Shown: positions 1-6,382 of the stretch, piece after piece
Layout of the letters: every line of letters starts with the position of its first letter
Numbering within the stretch: position 1 is the first letter of the stretch
Origin: an uncultured Enterobacter sp.
GTDB taxonomy: Bacteria; Pseudomonadota; Gammaproteobacteria; Enterobacterales; Enterobacteriaceae
Length of the DNA stretch: 12,070 bases
Assembly: GCA_946477805.1 (NCBI GenBank)
Contig: CAMKZP010000052.1
Coordinates: forward strand, 1 to 12,070
Reading direction: 5' to 3'
Position numbers and translations under genes: made by a program
The notes under the pieces: model-generated
Databases searched by the model: none
What the model saw: only the letters and a program-made list of their open reading frames with translations
What the model was told of the DNA's origin: nothing

Positions 1-348
1 CTGTGGGAAGGGATGACCGCGCCGCTGCTGTCGTCGTTTGACATCGACGCGCTGGAAGCCGCTCAGGCCGCCGTGCCGGAGCTGCCGCGCGGGCTGCTGC
101 TGGACGAGTGGCGTGAAGACTGGCGCGCGCTGACGGCCCGCTTAGGCTGCGTGTCGATTCACCTGAACCACAGGCTGCTGGATGAAGCGCGGGTGAAAAT
201 GCTGAAAGAGGCGGGGCTGCATATCCTGGTTTACACCGTCAATAAACCCCAGCGCGCGGCAGAGCTGCTGCGCTGGGGCGTGGACAGCATCTGTACCGAT
301 GCGATTGACCGCATCGGCCCGGGCTTTAGTTCTGCGTCTGCGGATTAA
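1..348 (+). CDS. ugpQ: UgpQ, cytoplasmic glycerophosphodiester phosphodiesterase (C-terminal part)
   Basis: The frame is open from base 1 and ends at TAA 346-348, giving the last 115 residues; the 5' part lies outside the window. UgpQ hydrolyses glycerophosphodiesters to glycerol-3-phosphate plus an alcohol and is normally the last gene of the ugp uptake operon. The visible part has the C-terminal features of the GDPD TIM barrel: the strand LHILVYTVNKP and the closing segment GVDSICTDAID. The N-terminal catalytic His and Glu/Asp residues are not in view. Residue by residue it follows E. coli UgpQ (about 247 aa) as I recall it, including LLSSF.IDALEAAQ and LPRGLLLDEWR. Its last 23 bases overlap the 3' end of yhhA on the other strand. 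The first ATG in the frame, at base 13, is internal and is not the true start. Confidence 0.95.
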   Translation: MWEGMTAPLLSSFDIDALEAAQAAVPELPRGLLLDEWREDWRALTARLGCVSIHLNHRLLDEARVKMLKEAGLHILVYTVNKPQRAAELLRWGVDSICTDAIDRIGPGFSSASAD

Positions 349-709
349 GCATACTGCCGTTCGACTGCGGCGGCAGCATATGCTGCTGTCCGCTGTTTAG
401 CGTGCTTCCCCCGCCCAGCATTCCGCCGTTTTTATTCTGCAGCGGCTGCTCGCGCACCTGGCCCTGCTGAATACGCTGGGTATTGGCGTTCATCTGGTTT
501 TGCAGGTTCTGCTGCTGCACCTGGGTCTGCGTTCGCAGCTGCTGGTTAAGCATCCCTTTTTGCTGCTGCTGCTGGCTCATCATTTCAGTCTGCATGCGCT
601 GCTGGCTCGGAATGACGTAGCCCGGCTGGTTAGGGTTGTTCATGGTATTGAGCGGCTGTGCGAGCGCTGCAAACGGAAGTAGCGCGGTAATAATCAGTAA
701 GCGTTTCAT
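326..709 (-). CDS. yhhA: YhhA, small Gln/Asn-rich exported protein (DUF2756 type)
   Basis: A 127-residue protein of unknown function. Residues 1-17 (MKRLLIITALLPFAALA) form a typical Sec signal peptide with cleavage expected before QPLNTMNNPNQPGY, so the mature protein should be periplasmic. The rest is low-complexity: Gln-rich around residues 35-75, then Gly/Asn-rich with a recurring Gly/His/Ser-Met-Leu motif (GGML, QHML, GSML). It matches E. coli YhhA as I recall it but is shorter. An in-frame ATG lies two codons upstream at 715, but the strong Shine-Dalgarno AGGAGG (718-723) is 8 nt from ATG 709 and only 2 nt from 715, so 709 is chosen. It converges on ugpQ with a coding overlap of 23 bases and is divergent from ggt. 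The family is recognised; the function is unknown. Confidence 0.88.
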   Translation of the reverse strand: MKRLLIITALLPFAALAQPLNTMNNPNQPGYVIPSQQRMQTEMMSQQQQQKGMLNQQLRTQTQVQQQNLQNQMNANTQRIQQGQVREQPLQNKNGGMLGGGSTLNSGQQHMLPPQSNGSMLNPQTQN

Positions 710-832
710 TGTCATCTCCTCCTTTTGAGGCTTCTCTTAAGTTTACCCCGATTTCACCATGACGATGATTTTTTAGGAGTTGTGAACCAGGCTTAAGCGG
801 GGAATATGGGCCCCTTCACCTGGAGAACAATA

Positions 833-2578
833 ATGATGAAACCAACGTTTTTACGCTGGGTAGCGATCGCCGCGCTGATGGCCGGCGGCACATTTACCGT
901 GGCGGCCAACCCGCCAGCGGCTCCGCCAGTCTCCTACGGCGTGGAGGAAGATGTTTTTCATCCCGTGCGGGCGACGAACGGCATGGTGGCGTCGGTTGAC
1001 GCGCTGGCAACGCAGGTGGGCGTCGATATTCTCAGGCAGGGCGGTAACGCGGTGGATGCGGCGGTCGCCGTTGGGTATGCGCTGGCGGTGACACACCCGC
1101 AGGCGGGCAACCTGGGCGGCGGCGGCTTTATGATGCTGCGCACCAAAGACGGCAAAACCACGGCCATCGACTTCCGCGAGATGGCGCCGAACCAGGCCTC
1201 CCGCGATATGTTCCTCGACGAGCAGGGCAACCCGGACAGCAAAAAATCCCTCACTTCGCATCTGGCAAGCGGCACGCCGGGCACCGTCGCGGGCTTCTCG
1301 CTGGCGCTGGAAAAGTACGGCACGCTGCCGCTGAACAAGGTGGTGCAGCCTGCCATCAGGCTGGCGCGGGAGGGTTTCGTGGTCAACGACGCGCTGGCGG
1401 ACGATCTTAAAACCTACGGCAGCGAAGTCATCCCGAACCACGAGAACAGCAGGGCGATCTTCTGGAAGGACGGCGAGCCGCTGAAGAAGGGCGATAAGCT
1501 GGTGCAGCAGAACCTCGCGAAAAGCCTGGAGCTGATTGCCGAGCACGGCCCGGACGCCTTCTACAAAGGGGCGATAGCCGACCAGATTGCCGACGAGATG
1601 CAAAAGAACGGCGGGCTCATCACCAAAGCGGATCTGGCGGAGTACAAGGCGGTGGAGCGCGAGCCGATTAGCGGCACCTATCGCGGATATGAGGTCTTCT
1701 CCATGCCGCCGCCGTCCTCCGGCGGGATCCACATCGTGCAGATCCTCAACATTCTTGAAAACTTCGATATGCACAAGTTCGGCTTCGGCAGCGCGGACGC
1801 CATGCAGGTGATGGCGGAGGCGGAAAAACGCGCCTACGCCGACCGCTCGGAATATCTCGGCGACCCGGACTTCGTGAAAGTGCCGTGGCAGGCGCTGACC
1901 AATAAAGCCTATGCCAAAGCCATTGCCGATGAGATTGACATCAATAAGGCGAAGCCGTCGAGCGAGATCCGCCCCGGCAAGCTGGCGCCGTACGAGAGCA
2001 ACCAGACAACGCATTTCTCTGTCGTGGATAAAGACGGTAACGCGGTGGCGGTGACGTATACGCTTAACACCACCTTCGGCACCGGGATTGTGGCGGGCAA
2101 CAGCGGCATTTTGCTTAACAACGAAATGGACGATTTCTCCGCCAAGCCTGGCGTGCCGAACGTCTACGGGCTGGTGGGCGGTGATGCGAATGCGGTAGGG
2201 CCGAAGAAGCGCCCGCTGTCGTCGATGTCGCCCACCATTGTGGTGAAAGACGGCAAAACCTGGCTGGTGACCGGCAGCCCGGGCGGCAGCCGAATTATCA
2301 CCACCGTGCTGCAGATGGTGGTTAACAGCATCGACTTCGGCATGAACGTTGCCGAAGCGACCAACGCGCCGCGCTTCCACCACCAGTGGCTGCCCGACGA
2401 GCTGCGCGTGGAGAAGGGCTTTAGCCCGGACACCATTAAACTGCTTGAGCAGCGCGGGCAAAAAGTAGCGGTGAAAGAGGCGATGGGCAGCACCCAAAGC
2501 ATTATGGTCGGGCCGGACGGCGCGCTGTACGGGGCATCGGACCCGCGTTCGGTGGATGATTTAACGGCGGGATATTGA
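833..2578 (+). CDS. ggt: Gamma-glutamyltranspeptidase, periplasmic
   Basis: A 581-residue Ntn-hydrolase that removes or transfers the gamma-glutamyl group of glutathione and related compounds in the periplasm. Residues 1-25 form a Sec signal peptide (LRWVAIAALMAGG core, cleavage near VAA). The proenzyme should cleave itself between Gln391 and Thr392 (YESNQ|TTHFS), giving a large subunit and a 190-residue small subunit whose new N-terminal Thr392 is the nucleophile. Other family active-site elements are present: Arg115 in DFREM, the NNEMDDFS segment, PLSSMSP and the oxyanion Gly-Gly in GSPGGSR. Length and sequence match E. coli Ggt (580 aa) with one extra N-terminal residue. ATG 833 is chosen because GGAG 822-825 sits 7 nt upstream; the frame extends to an ATG at 806, but that would spoil the signal peptide. 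Nothing looks broken. The repeat pair at 2587-2681 lies just after the stop. Confidence 0.97.
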   Translation: MMKPTFLRWVAIAALMAGGTFTVAANPPAAPPVSYGVEEDVFHPVRATNGMVASVDALATQVGVDILRQGGNAVDAAVAVGYALAVTHPQAGNLGGGGFMMLRTKDGKTTAIDFREMAPNQASRDMFLDEQGNPDSKKSLTSHLASGTPGTVAGFSLALEKYGTLPLNKVVQPAIRLAREGFVVNDALADDLKTYGSEVIPNHENSRAIFWKDGEPLKKGDKLVQQNLAKSLELIAEHGPDAFYKGAIADQIADEMQKNGGLITKADLAEYKAVEREPISGTYRGYEVFSMPPPSSGGIHIVQILNILENFDMHKFGFGSADAMQVMAEAEKRAYADRSEYLGDPDFVKVPWQALTNKAYAKAIADEIDINKAKPSSEIRPGKLAPYESNQTTHFSVVDKDGNAVAVTYTLNTTFGTGIVAGNSGILLNNEMDDFSAKPGVPNVYGLVGGDANAVGPKKRPLSSMSPTIVVKDGKTWLVTGSPGGSRIITTVLQMVVNSIDFGMNVAEATNAPRFHHQWLPDELRVEKGFSPDTIKLLEQRGQKVAVKEAMGSTQSIMVGPDGALYGASDPRSVDDLTAGY

Positions 2579-2586
2579 TTGTATTG

Positions 2587-2623
2587 CCCCTCACCCTAAC
2601 CCTCTCCCCATAGGGGAGAGGGG
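2587..2623 (+). repeat. Palindromic REP-like unit A
   Basis: The unit has the head CCCTCACCC, then a 10-bp perfect stem CCCTCTCCCC (2600-2609) with GGGGAGAGGG (2613-2622) around an ATA loop. It lies 8 bases after the ggt stop. It pairs head to head with unit B to form a compound inverted repeat between the convergent ggt and yhhY genes. As RNA it would fold on both strands, so it could block read-through or protect 3' ends. Confidence 0.85.
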
Positions 2624-2645
2624 ATTGCACGGTGCGGTCTTTTCT

Positions 2646-2681
2646 CCCTCGCCCCTATGGGGAGAGGGCCGGGGTGAGGGG
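2646..2681 (-). repeat. Palindromic REP-like unit B, inverted relative to A
   Basis: The same unit as A in the opposite orientation: stem CCCTCGCCCC (2646-2655) with GGGGAGAGGG (2659-2668) around TAT, with one G-A mismatch, then the tail CCGGGGTGAGGGG to 2681. Units A and B are 22 bases apart and form a BIME-like pair. Unit B ends 6 bases before the yhhY stop codon. Confidence 0.85.
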
Positions 2682-2687
2682 AATGTG

Positions 2688-3176
2688 TCACTTCATTCTC
2701 GCCATATAATACGCGTCCACATACTCGCCGTTGCGCAGGGCAAATTTCCTGCCGGTCCCTTCGATTTCAAAGCCAAAATTTTTATAGAGAGCAACTGCCG
2801 CCGGATTATCGGCAAAGACCGTCAGTTCGATGCGTTCAATGCGCAGCCAGTTATCGCAGAGGTTAATCATTTCGCTCATGAGCCTGCGGCCAACGCCGCG
2901 ACCCTGCATATCCGCAGCCACGCTTATGCCGAATGTGGCAACGTGGCTGCGACGCGGGTTTTCCATTACGTCCAGCGCCATATGTCCAATGACGCGCTGG
3001 TCCAGACAGGCAACAAGATGGCGCCGACCTGGTTTTGTCGCAACGCGTTCATGCCACATTTCCATAGAAGGATGAGGGAGCTGTAGCGTGTCGTGATACA
3101 CATCAGGATGCGACATGATGTCACGTAAAGCTTCTGCATCGCTGGGTTCGATGTGGCGTATCACTATCTCACTCAT
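2688..3176 (-). CDS. yhhY: YhhY/AaaT, GNAT-family amino-acid N-acetyltransferase
   Basis: A 162-residue single-domain GNAT acetyltransferase, the same length as E. coli YhhY. The E. coli protein was later named AaaT for N-acetylation of amino acids such as phenylalanine and methionine; applying that substrate range here is inference. The acetyl-CoA pyrophosphate-binding motif Q-x-x-G-x-G is seen as QGRGVG at residues 91-96, followed by the usual helix (RRLMSEMINLCDNW). The C-terminal GNAT strand is RIELTVFADN, then the helix AAVALYKNFGFE and the family ending NGEYVDAYYMARMK. Start ATG 3176 is supported by GAGG 8 nt upstream. It is convergent with ggt across the A/B repeat pair and divergent from the ryhB-yhhX segment. 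No signal peptide is present, so it should be cytoplasmic. Confidence 0.93.
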   Translation of the reverse strand: MSEIVIRHIEPSDAEALRDIMSHPDVYHDTLQLPHPSMEMWHERVATKPGRRHLVACLDQRVIGHMALDVMENPRRSHVATFGISVAADMQGRGVGRRLMSEMINLCDNWLRIERIELTVFADNPAAVALYKNFGFEIEGTGRKFALRNGEYVDAYYMARMK

Positions 3177-3261
3177 TCCTTGTTCCTCAATCAGTTAAAA
3201 GTCCCCTCCAACATCAATGACTTTAAAATGTGCGTCAAGGGCTATTTTTTGCAAAAAGAGG

Positions 3262-3291
3262 TGGACAAGTGCGAATGAGAATGATTATTAT
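3262..3291 (+). promoter_or_regulatory. ryhB sigma-70 promoter
   Basis: The -35 element TGGACA (3262-3267, 5 of 6 consensus) is separated by 18 bp from the -10 element TATTAT (3286-3291, 5 of 6). The expected start is G3298, 7 nt after the -10, which coincides with the first base of RyhB by alignment with the E. coli RNA. The Fur box overlaps the spacer and the -10. Confidence 0.75.
3276..3290 (+). promoter_or_regulatory. Fur box over the ryhB promoter
   Basis: The 15-mer TGAGAATGATTATTA matches the 7-1-7 Fur consensus TGATAATnATTATCA at 12 of 14 defined positions. It covers the ryhB -10 region, the expected place for iron-loaded Fur to block RNA polymerase. This predicts repression in iron-rich cells and release in iron-poor cells, as established for E. 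coli ryhB. Confidence 0.8.
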
Positions 3292-3297
3292 TGCTCT

Positions 3298-3387
3298 GCA
3301 TTCAGGAAGACCGTTACGGGAACCTGAAAGCACGACATTGCTCACATTGCTTCCAGTATTACTTTAGCCAGCTTCTCGCTGGCTTTT
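3298..3387 (+). ncRNA. ryhB: RyhB, Fur-regulated Hfq-dependent small RNA
   Basis: About 90 nt, in the same place (yhhY-yhhX gap) and direction as E. coli ryhB. The central segment 3323-3364 (CCTGAAAGCACGACATTGC onward to TTACTT) appears identical to the E. coli RNA as I recall it; this is the unpaired seed region that pairs with mRNAs of iron-using proteins such as sodB and sdh. The flanking hairpins differ from E. coli: the 5' hairpin reads CAGGAAGACCGTTACGGGAACCTG-like (3303-3326), and the terminator loop is TTCTC instead of CGGGU-type, with the stem kept. The RNA represses non-essential iron-containing proteins during iron starvation. The 3' end is set by the terminator and may extend into the T run to about 3392. 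Confidence 0.95.
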
Positions 3388-3392
3388 TTTTT
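3366..3392 (+). terminator. Rho-independent terminator of ryhB
   Basis: A 7-bp stem AGCCAGC (3366-3372) with GCTGGCT (3378-3384), a 5-nt loop TTCTC, and nine T (3384-3392). It is also the Hfq-binding 3' end of RyhB. yhhX starts only 40 bases further on, so read-through would produce a ryhB-yhhX transcript. Confidence 0.92.
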
Positions 3393-3404
3393 GTTATGGT
3401 TAGA

Positions 3405-3430
3405 CTCAGTAACCTTCCAAAAGGACTGAG
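3405..3430 (+). promoter_or_regulatory. Possible hairpin covering the yhhX ribosome-binding site
   Basis: CTCAG (3405-3409) can pair with CTGAG (3426-3430), and CCTT (3413-3416) with AAGG (3421-3424), leaving a 4-nt loop CCAA and a small internal loop. The AAGG arm is the Shine-Dalgarno sequence of yhhX (AAGGA 3421-3425, 7 nt from ATG). The stem is short and interrupted, so an RNA role is only a possibility. Confidence 0.35.
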
Positions 3431-3432
3431 CC

Positions 3433-4470
3433 ATGACGTTACATTGCGCATTTATTGGATTTGGTAAAAGCACCACCCGCTACCACCTGCCGTATGTTCT
3501 GAACCGTAAGGATACCTGGCACGTCGCCCATATTTATCGCCGCCGGGCGAAGCCGGAGGAGCAGTCTGCACAGTATTCTCACATTCATTTCACCAGCGAT
3601 CTTGATGAAGTGTTAAACGATCCGCAGGTCAGGCTGATCGTTGTCTGCACCCACGCCAACAGCCACTTCGACTACGCGAAACGCGCGCTGGAGGCGGGTA
3701 AAAACGTGCTGGTGGAAAAGCCCTTCACCCCGACCATTGCCGAAGCGAAGGAACTGTTCGCGCTGGCGAAAAGCAAAGGGCTGACCGTAACGCCGTATCA
3801 AAACCGTCGCTTTGACAGCTGCTTCCTGACGGCGAAAAAGGCAATTGAAAGCGGAAAACTCGGCGATGTTGTGGAGATCGAAAGCCACTTCGATTACTAC
3901 CGCCCGGTGGCGGAAACAAAGCCCGGCCTGCCGCAGGACGGCTCGTTTTACGGCCTTGGCGTACACACCATGGACCAGATAATCTCCCTGTTTGGCCGCC
4001 CGGACCACGTGGCCTACGACATCCGCAGCCTGCGCAATAAGGCCAACCCGGACGATACCTTCGAAGCGCAGCTGTTCTACGGTGACCTGAAGGCCATCGT
4101 CAAAACCAGCCATCTGGTGAAAATCGATTACCCGAAATTTATCGTCCACGGCACAAAAGGCTCGTTTATCCGGTACGGCATCGACCAGCAGGAGACCAGC
4201 CTGAAGGCCAACATCATGCCGGGCGAGCCGGGCTTTGCGGCGGATGATTCCGTGGGCGTGCTGGAGTATGTGAATGCCGAAGGGGTGACGGTCAGAGAGG
4301 AGCTTAAACCGGAAATCGGTGACTATGGACGCGTCTACGATGCGCTGTTTGAAACCCTCACCTCGGGTGCGCCGAATTACGTCAAGGAATCTGACGTACT
4401 AACCAACCTGGAAATCCTCGAACGGGCCTTTGAGCAGGCCTCTCCTGCCACGGTAACCCTTGCGAAATAA
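3433..4470 (+). CDS. yhhX: YhhX, Gfo/Idh/MocA-family oxidoreductase (predicted)
   Basis: A 345-residue protein, the same length as E. coli YhhX, of the Gfo/Idh/MocA family of NAD(P)-dependent dehydrogenases that usually act on sugars or polyols. The N-terminal Rossmann domain starts with CAFIGFGKSTTRYH in place of the common GxGxxG. The family EKP motif is at residues 95-97 (VLVEKPFTPT); its lysine normally contacts cofactor and substrate. A GVHTMDQ segment near 176-182 supplies the conserved His of the C-terminal alpha/beta domain. The substrate is not known to me. AAGGA lies 7 nt before the ATG, possibly in a hairpin. ryhB is directly upstream in the same direction. No obvious promoter of its own was identified, so part of its expression may come from ryhB read-through (inference). 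Confidence 0.93.
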   Translation: MTLHCAFIGFGKSTTRYHLPYVLNRKDTWHVAHIYRRRAKPEEQSAQYSHIHFTSDLDEVLNDPQVRLIVVCTHANSHFDYAKRALEAGKNVLVEKPFTPTIAEAKELFALAKSKGLTVTPYQNRRFDSCFLTAKKAIESGKLGDVVEIESHFDYYRPVAETKPGLPQDGSFYGLGVHTMDQIISLFGRPDHVAYDIRSLRNKANPDDTFEAQLFYGDLKAIVKTSHLVKIDYPKFIVHGTKGSFIRYGIDQQETSLKANIMPGEPGFAADDSVGVLEYVNAEGVTVREELKPEIGDYGRVYDALFETLTSGAPNYVKESDVLTNLEILERAFEQASPATVTLAK

Positions 4471-4492
4471 GCAAATCTGGCTCCTCTGCGCT

Positions 4493-4511
4493 TGTTCTAA
4501 ATTTTTGAACA
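4493..4511. promoter_or_regulatory. Palindrome between yhhX and yhhW
   Basis: TGTTC (4493-4497) and GAACA (4507-4511) flank an AT-rich 9-bp centre (TAAATTTTT), giving a near-perfect 19-bp palindrome. An outer pair CTCCTC (4481-4486) and GAGGAG (4512-4517) extends the symmetry. With no T run after it, a terminator is less likely than an operator for yhhW or a weak 3' hairpin for yhhX. The binding protein is unknown. Confidence 0.45.
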
Positions 4512-4521
4512 GAGGAGTCAA

Positions 4522-4591
4522 TTTTCACCCTCTATGATCCCAGGACGTTTGCGTCCACACTTACTCCATCGAAACGAACTGAGGGTGAAAA
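4522..4591 (+). promoter_or_regulatory. Inverted repeat enclosing the yhhW leader and covering its SD
   Basis: TTTTCACCCTC (4522-4532) is the exact reverse complement of GAGGGTGAAAA (4581-4591), an 11-bp perfect match. The second arm contains the yhhW Shine-Dalgarno GAGGG, which ends just before ATG 4594. The 48-nt loop holds a smaller hairpin, GGACG (4543-4547) with CGTCC (4552-4556) around TTTG. If both arms are transcribed, pairing would hide the ribosome-binding site. If transcription instead starts after a TATGAT at 4533-4538 (a possible -10), the left arm is not in the RNA and the repeat would be a DNA-level feature. Confidence 0.4.
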
Positions 4592-4593
4592 CA

Positions 4594-5289
4594 ATGATCT
4601 ACTTACGCAAAGCAAACGAACGTGGTCACGCAAATCATGGCTGGCTGGACTCATGGCATTCATTCTCGTTTGCCGACTACTACGACCCGAACTTCATGGG
4701 CTTCTCCGCACTGCGCGTGATTAACGACGACGTGATTGATGCAGGCCAGGGCTTCGGCACCCACCCGCACAAGGACATGGAAATCCTGACCTACGTGCTG
4801 GAAGGGGCGGTTGAGCACCAGGACAGCATGGGCAACAAAGAGCAGGTGCCGGCGGGTGAGTTCCAGATTATGAGCGCGGGTACCGGGGTACGCCACTCCG
4901 AGTACAACCCGAGCAAAACGGAAAAACTGCATCTGTATCAAATCTGGATCATTCCGGAAGAGACCGGCATCACGCCGCGCTACGAGCAGCGCCGCTTCGA
5001 CGCCAAACAGGGCAAACAGCTGGTGCTCTCCCCGGACGCGCGTGACGGTTCGCTGAAGGTGCATCAGGATATGGAACTGTACCGCTGGGCGCTGGCGAAA
5101 GACGAACAGTCCGTCCACCAGATTGCCGCCAACCGCCGCGTGTGGATCCAGGTGGTGAAAGGGGAAGTCTCCATTAACGGCACCAAAGCGACAACCGCGG
5201 ACGGCCTGGCCGTCTGGGATGAGCAGGCCCTGTCCGTACATGCAGACAGCGAAAGCGAAATCCTGCTGTTTGACCTGCCGCCGGTATAA
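4594..5289 (+). CDS. yhhW: YhhW, pirin-family protein (quercetinase-type bicupin)
   Basis: A 231-residue pirin, the same length as E. coli YhhW, whose crystal structure is a double cupin with one metal in the N-terminal cupin and for which quercetin 2,3-dioxygenase activity was reported in vitro. The four metal ligands are intact: His57 and His59 (GTHPHKDME), His101 and Glu103 (RHSEYNP). The N-terminal cupin covers about residues 1-130 and a degenerate C-terminal cupin the rest, ending ILLFDLPPV. The physiological role is unknown. ATG 4594 is chosen because of GAGGG 4581-4585 and agreement with the family N-terminus (MIYLRKANERG); an in-frame ATG at 4534 would add 20 residues foreign to the family. 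The Shine-Dalgarno lies inside an 11-bp inverted repeat. No signal peptide, so cytoplasmic. Confidence 0.95.
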   Translation: MIYLRKANERGHANHGWLDSWHSFSFADYYDPNFMGFSALRVINDDVIDAGQGFGTHPHKDMEILTYVLEGAVEHQDSMGNKEQVPAGEFQIMSAGTGVRHSEYNPSKTEKLHLYQIWIIPEETGITPRYEQRRFDAKQGKQLVLSPDARDGSLKVHQDMELYRWALAKDEQSVHQIAANRRVWIQVVKGEVSINGTKATTADGLAVWDEQALSVHADSESEILLFDLPPV

Positions 5290-5296
5290 ATAATTT

Positions 5297-5328
5297 CTCA
5301 ACCTTCCCTTTAAACGGGGAAGGTTGAG
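5297..5328. terminator. Hairpin after yhhW, probable weak terminator
   Basis: A 12-bp perfect stem CTCAACCTTCCC (5297-5308) with GGGAAGGTTGAG (5317-5328) and an 8-nt loop. It starts 8 bases after the yhhW stop. On the plus strand only CTTTG follows, so the U tract is poor. It probably ends or stabilises yhhW mRNA and separates it from gntR. Confidence 0.55.
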
Positions 5329-5344
5329 CTTTGTCCGTGATAAA

Positions 5345-5378
5345 CTGAGAAAATCTCTCACTTCAAGATTTCTCAGGA
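5345..5378 (+). promoter_or_regulatory. gntR leader hairpin overlapping the SD
   Basis: CTGAGAAA-A-TCT (5345-5356) pairs with AGATTTCTCAG (5366-5376), 11 bp with one bulged A, around a 9-nt loop CTCACTTCA. The right arm ends in AG of the only Shine-Dalgarno candidate AGGA (5375-5378), which itself is unusually close (2 nt) to ATG 5381. Folding would be expected to lower translation of the repressor. No ligand or partner RNA can be seen. Confidence 0.4.
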
Positions 5379-5380
5379 CG

Positions 5381-6376
5381 ATGAAAAAGAAACGCCCCGT
5401 ACTTCAGGATGTCGCCGATCGCGTCGGTGTGACCAAAATGACGGTCAGCCGTTTTTTACGTAACCCGGAGCAGGTTTCCGTGGCGTTGCGTGGCAAGATT
5501 GCCGCCGCCCTTGATGAACTGGGTTATATCCCCAACCGCGCACCCGATATTCTCTCCAATGCGACCAGCCGCGCGGTGGGCGTCCTGCTTCCTTCCCTGA
5601 CCAACCAGGTTTTCGCCGAGGTGCTGCGCGGTATTGAAAGCGTGACCGATGCCTTTGGCTATCAGACCATGCTCGCGCACTACGGGTACAAGCCGGAACT
5701 GGAGGAGGAACGTCTTGAATCCATGCTTTCCTGGAACATCGACGGCCTGATTTTAACGGAACGTACCCACACTGCCCGCACGCTGAAAATGATTGAAGTG
5801 GCCGGTATTCCGGTCGTGGAGCTAATGGACAGCCAGTCGCCGTGCCTCGACATTGCCGTTGGGTTCGATAACTTTGAAGCGGCGCGCCAGATGACGGCGG
5901 CGATCGTCGCCCGCGGCCATCGCCACGTGGCCTACCTGGGTGCGCGTCTGGATGAACGTACTATCATCAAACAGAAGGGATACGAGCAGGCGATGCTCGA
6001 CGCCGGCCTGACCCCGTACAGCGTGATGGTGGAGCAATCGTCCTCCTACACGTCGGGCATTGAGCTAATGCGTCAGGCACGACGCGAGTATCCGCAACTG
6101 GACGGTATTTTCTGTACCAACGATGACCTTGCGGTCGGCGCGGCGTTTGAGTGCCAGCGTCTGGGGCTGAAGATCCCTGACGATATGGCGATTGCCGGTT
6201 TCCACGGCCACGACATCGGGCAGGTGATGGAGCCGCGTCTGGCGAGCGTCCTGACCCCGCGCGAGCGCATGGGCCGCATTGGTGCAGAACGCCTGCTGGC
6301 GCGCATTCGTGGTGAGGCAGTTACCCCTAAAATGTTAGATTTAGGTTTCACCTTGTCACCGGGTGGATCTATTTAA
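5381..6376 (+). CDS. gntR: GntR, LacI-family gluconate repressor
   Basis: A 331-residue repressor, the same length as E. coli GntR and nearly the same sequence as I recall it. The N-terminal LacI-type helix-turn-helix covers residues 7-26 (VLQDVADRVGVTKMTVSRF), followed by the hinge region near Tyr49 (YIPNRAPDIL), which inserts into the operator minor groove. The remainder is a periplasmic-binding-protein-like effector domain (VGVLLPSL at its start, GRHxHVAYLGARLDE-like core, CTNDDLAVGAAF), which binds gluconate or a close derivative and releases DNA. Its targets include gntKU just downstream, whose leader contains two matching operators. The frame is open back to 5324, but ATG 5381 matches the family start MKKKRPVLQDVA. 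Not to be confused with the unrelated GntR superfamily of winged-helix regulators. No terminator is visible before gntK, so some read-through is possible. Confidence 0.97.
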   Translation: MKKKRPVLQDVADRVGVTKMTVSRFLRNPEQVSVALRGKIAAALDELGYIPNRAPDILSNATSRAVGVLLPSLTNQVFAEVLRGIESVTDAFGYQTMLAHYGYKPELEEERLESMLSWNIDGLILTERTHTARTLKMIEVAGIPVVELMDSQSPCLDIAVGFDNFEAARQMTAAIVARGHRHVAYLGARLDERTIIKQKGYEQAMLDAGLTPYSVMVEQSSSYTSGIELMRQARREYPQLDGIFCTNDDLAVGAAFECQRLGLKIPDDMAIAGFHGHDIGQVMEPRLASVLTPRERMGRIGAERLLARIRGEAVTPKMLDLGFTLSPGGSI

Positions 6377-6382
6377 TCCGAC

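Noticed and set aside
806..832. Upstream ATG (806) for ggt
   Set aside because: It would add MGPFTWRTI before the signal peptide and has no Shine-Dalgarno; ATG 833 has GGAG at 7 nt.
851..2497. 548-codon open frame antisense to ggt
   Set aside because: It is the shadow of a GC-rich, highly conserved gene. Its translation is Arg/His-rich with no recognisable domain, while the plus strand encodes complete Ggt with all catalytic residues.
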